Source: Thioalkalivibrio sp. (GTDB taxonomy: Bacteria; Pseudomonadota; Gammaproteobacteria; SpSt-1174). Taken from it: DNA of 5,956 nucleotides. The stretch lies in contig DSBO01000220.1 of NCBI GenBank assembly GCA_011046015.1, forward strand, positions 1-5,956, read 5' to 3'. Below, piece after piece: positions 5,524 through 5,956 of the stretch (its first letter is position 1; every line of letters begins with the position of its first letter). Both the position numbers and the translations under genes were made by a program. The notes beneath the pieces are model-generated. The model made no database searches and was not told the origin of the DNA. It saw nothing but the letters and a program-made list of their open reading frames with translations.

Positions 5524-5956
5524 GCCTCGACGGGCTCGAGGCGAGCATCCTGCTGCCGGCCCTGGTCGCCGGGCTGCTGGTGCTCGCCGTCCACGTGCCG
5601 CTGGGGCGCGAGGTGCTTGCCCGGGGCATCATCTTCATGGACCTGGCCGTCGCCCAGATCGCAGGCCTCGGGGTGGTGCTCGGTCAGGCGCTGGGCTGGG
5701 GCGGCGGGCTGGCGGTGCAGGCGGCAGCGTTCGCCGCCGCGGTCTTCGGCGCGCTGTTGCTCTCGGTCTTCGAGCGCCGGTTGGCGGCCGTGCAGGAGGC
5801 GGTCATCGGCTCGGCCTTCGTGCTGGCCGCCACCGGCGCCCTGCTGGTGGTGGCGGGCGATCCCCACGCGGGCGCGGTGATCGGCGACCTGCTCGCCGGC
5901 CAGGTGTTGTGGGTGGACTGGGGGCAGCTGGGGCTGGTGGGCGTGCTCTATGCGAC
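5520..5956 (+). CDS. znuB: Metal ABC transporter permease, ABC-3 (ZnuB-like) family, N-terminal part, cut by window end
   Basis: The frame starts at GTG 5520, overlapping the znuA stop as GTGA, and stays open to the window end, giving 145 codons of a protein that is usually about 260-290 residues. It is an inner-membrane permease. Hydrophobic segments are visible at about 8-28, 36-58, 64-84 and 94-113, with another starting near 135. Family landmarks are GREVLARGIIFMDLAVAQIAG (29-49), the counterpart of the conserved segment with GDALSH in classical ZnuB, then VQEAVIGSAF (91-100) and IGDLLAGQVLWV (121-132), the counterpart of the LFGNIL element. The Gln at position 46, near where classical ZnuB has His, and the GQVLWV wording suggest a branch distinct from E. 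coli ZnuB. No ATPase gene precedes it, unlike the common znuA/znuC-znuB layout; the partner ATPase is not in view. Confidence 0.85.
   Translation, partial: MSLDGLEASILLPALVAGLLVLAVHVPLGREVLARGIIFMDLAVAQIAGLGVVLGQALGWGGGLAVQAAAFAAAVFGALLLSVFERRLAAVQEAVIGSAFVLAATGALLVVAGDPHAGAVIGDLLAGQVLWVDWGQLGLVGVLYA

Overview
The window is GC-rich and densely packed. It reads as a chromosomal segment of a proteobacterium, most likely a gammaproteobacterium. That inference rests on the gene set (an NhaD-type antiporter, a thiS-thiG-trmB cluster, a Znu-type metal ABC importer with its own outer-membrane barrel) and on strong G/C bias at third codon positions. NhaD-type antiporters are frequent in halophilic or alkaliphilic gammaproteobacteria such as Ectothiorhodospiraceae and Halomonadaceae, so a saline or alkaline lifestyle is plausible. 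No marker fixes the genus.

Layout, left to right. (1) 1-921, + strand: the C-terminal 306 residues of an NhaD-family Na+/H+ antiporter. Its 5' end lies outside the window. (2) 949-1001: a perfect 24-bp inverted repeat with a 5-nt loop, between two convergent genes and probably terminating both. (3) 2759-1011, - strand: a compact thiS-thiG-trmB operon. ThiS is the sulfur carrier and ThiG the thiazole synthase of thiamine biosynthesis; TrmB makes m7G in tRNA. (4) 2760-2882: a 123-bp divergent control region. It holds a perfect 16-bp inverted repeat, further copies of the same half-site, and a possible rightward promoter. (5) 2883 to the window end, + strand: a four-gene metal-uptake cluster. 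The genes encode a small exported His-rich protein, a 450-residue outer-membrane barrel with His clusters, a ZnuA-like periplasmic binding protein, and the start of an ABC-3 family (ZnuB-like) permease overlapping znuA by 4 nt.

The right-hand cluster looks like a complete envelope-spanning zinc path. The barrel would admit metal across the outer membrane, the small His/Cys protein and ZnuA would bind it in the periplasm, and the permease would move it across the inner membrane. No ATPase gene (znuC) lies in the window. Since the permease directly follows znuA, the ATPase must lie downstream or elsewhere. The metal is inferred to be zinc from family membership and His content; nothing in the sequence excludes manganese or another divalent metal.

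The least-explained parts are the small His-rich protein, the outer-membrane barrel ending in a His-Gly-Ala-His tail, a possible four-His metal site in the ZnuA homologue, and the elaborate palindrome between the thiamine and metal operons. No mobile element, CRISPR array, rRNA or tRNA was seen.
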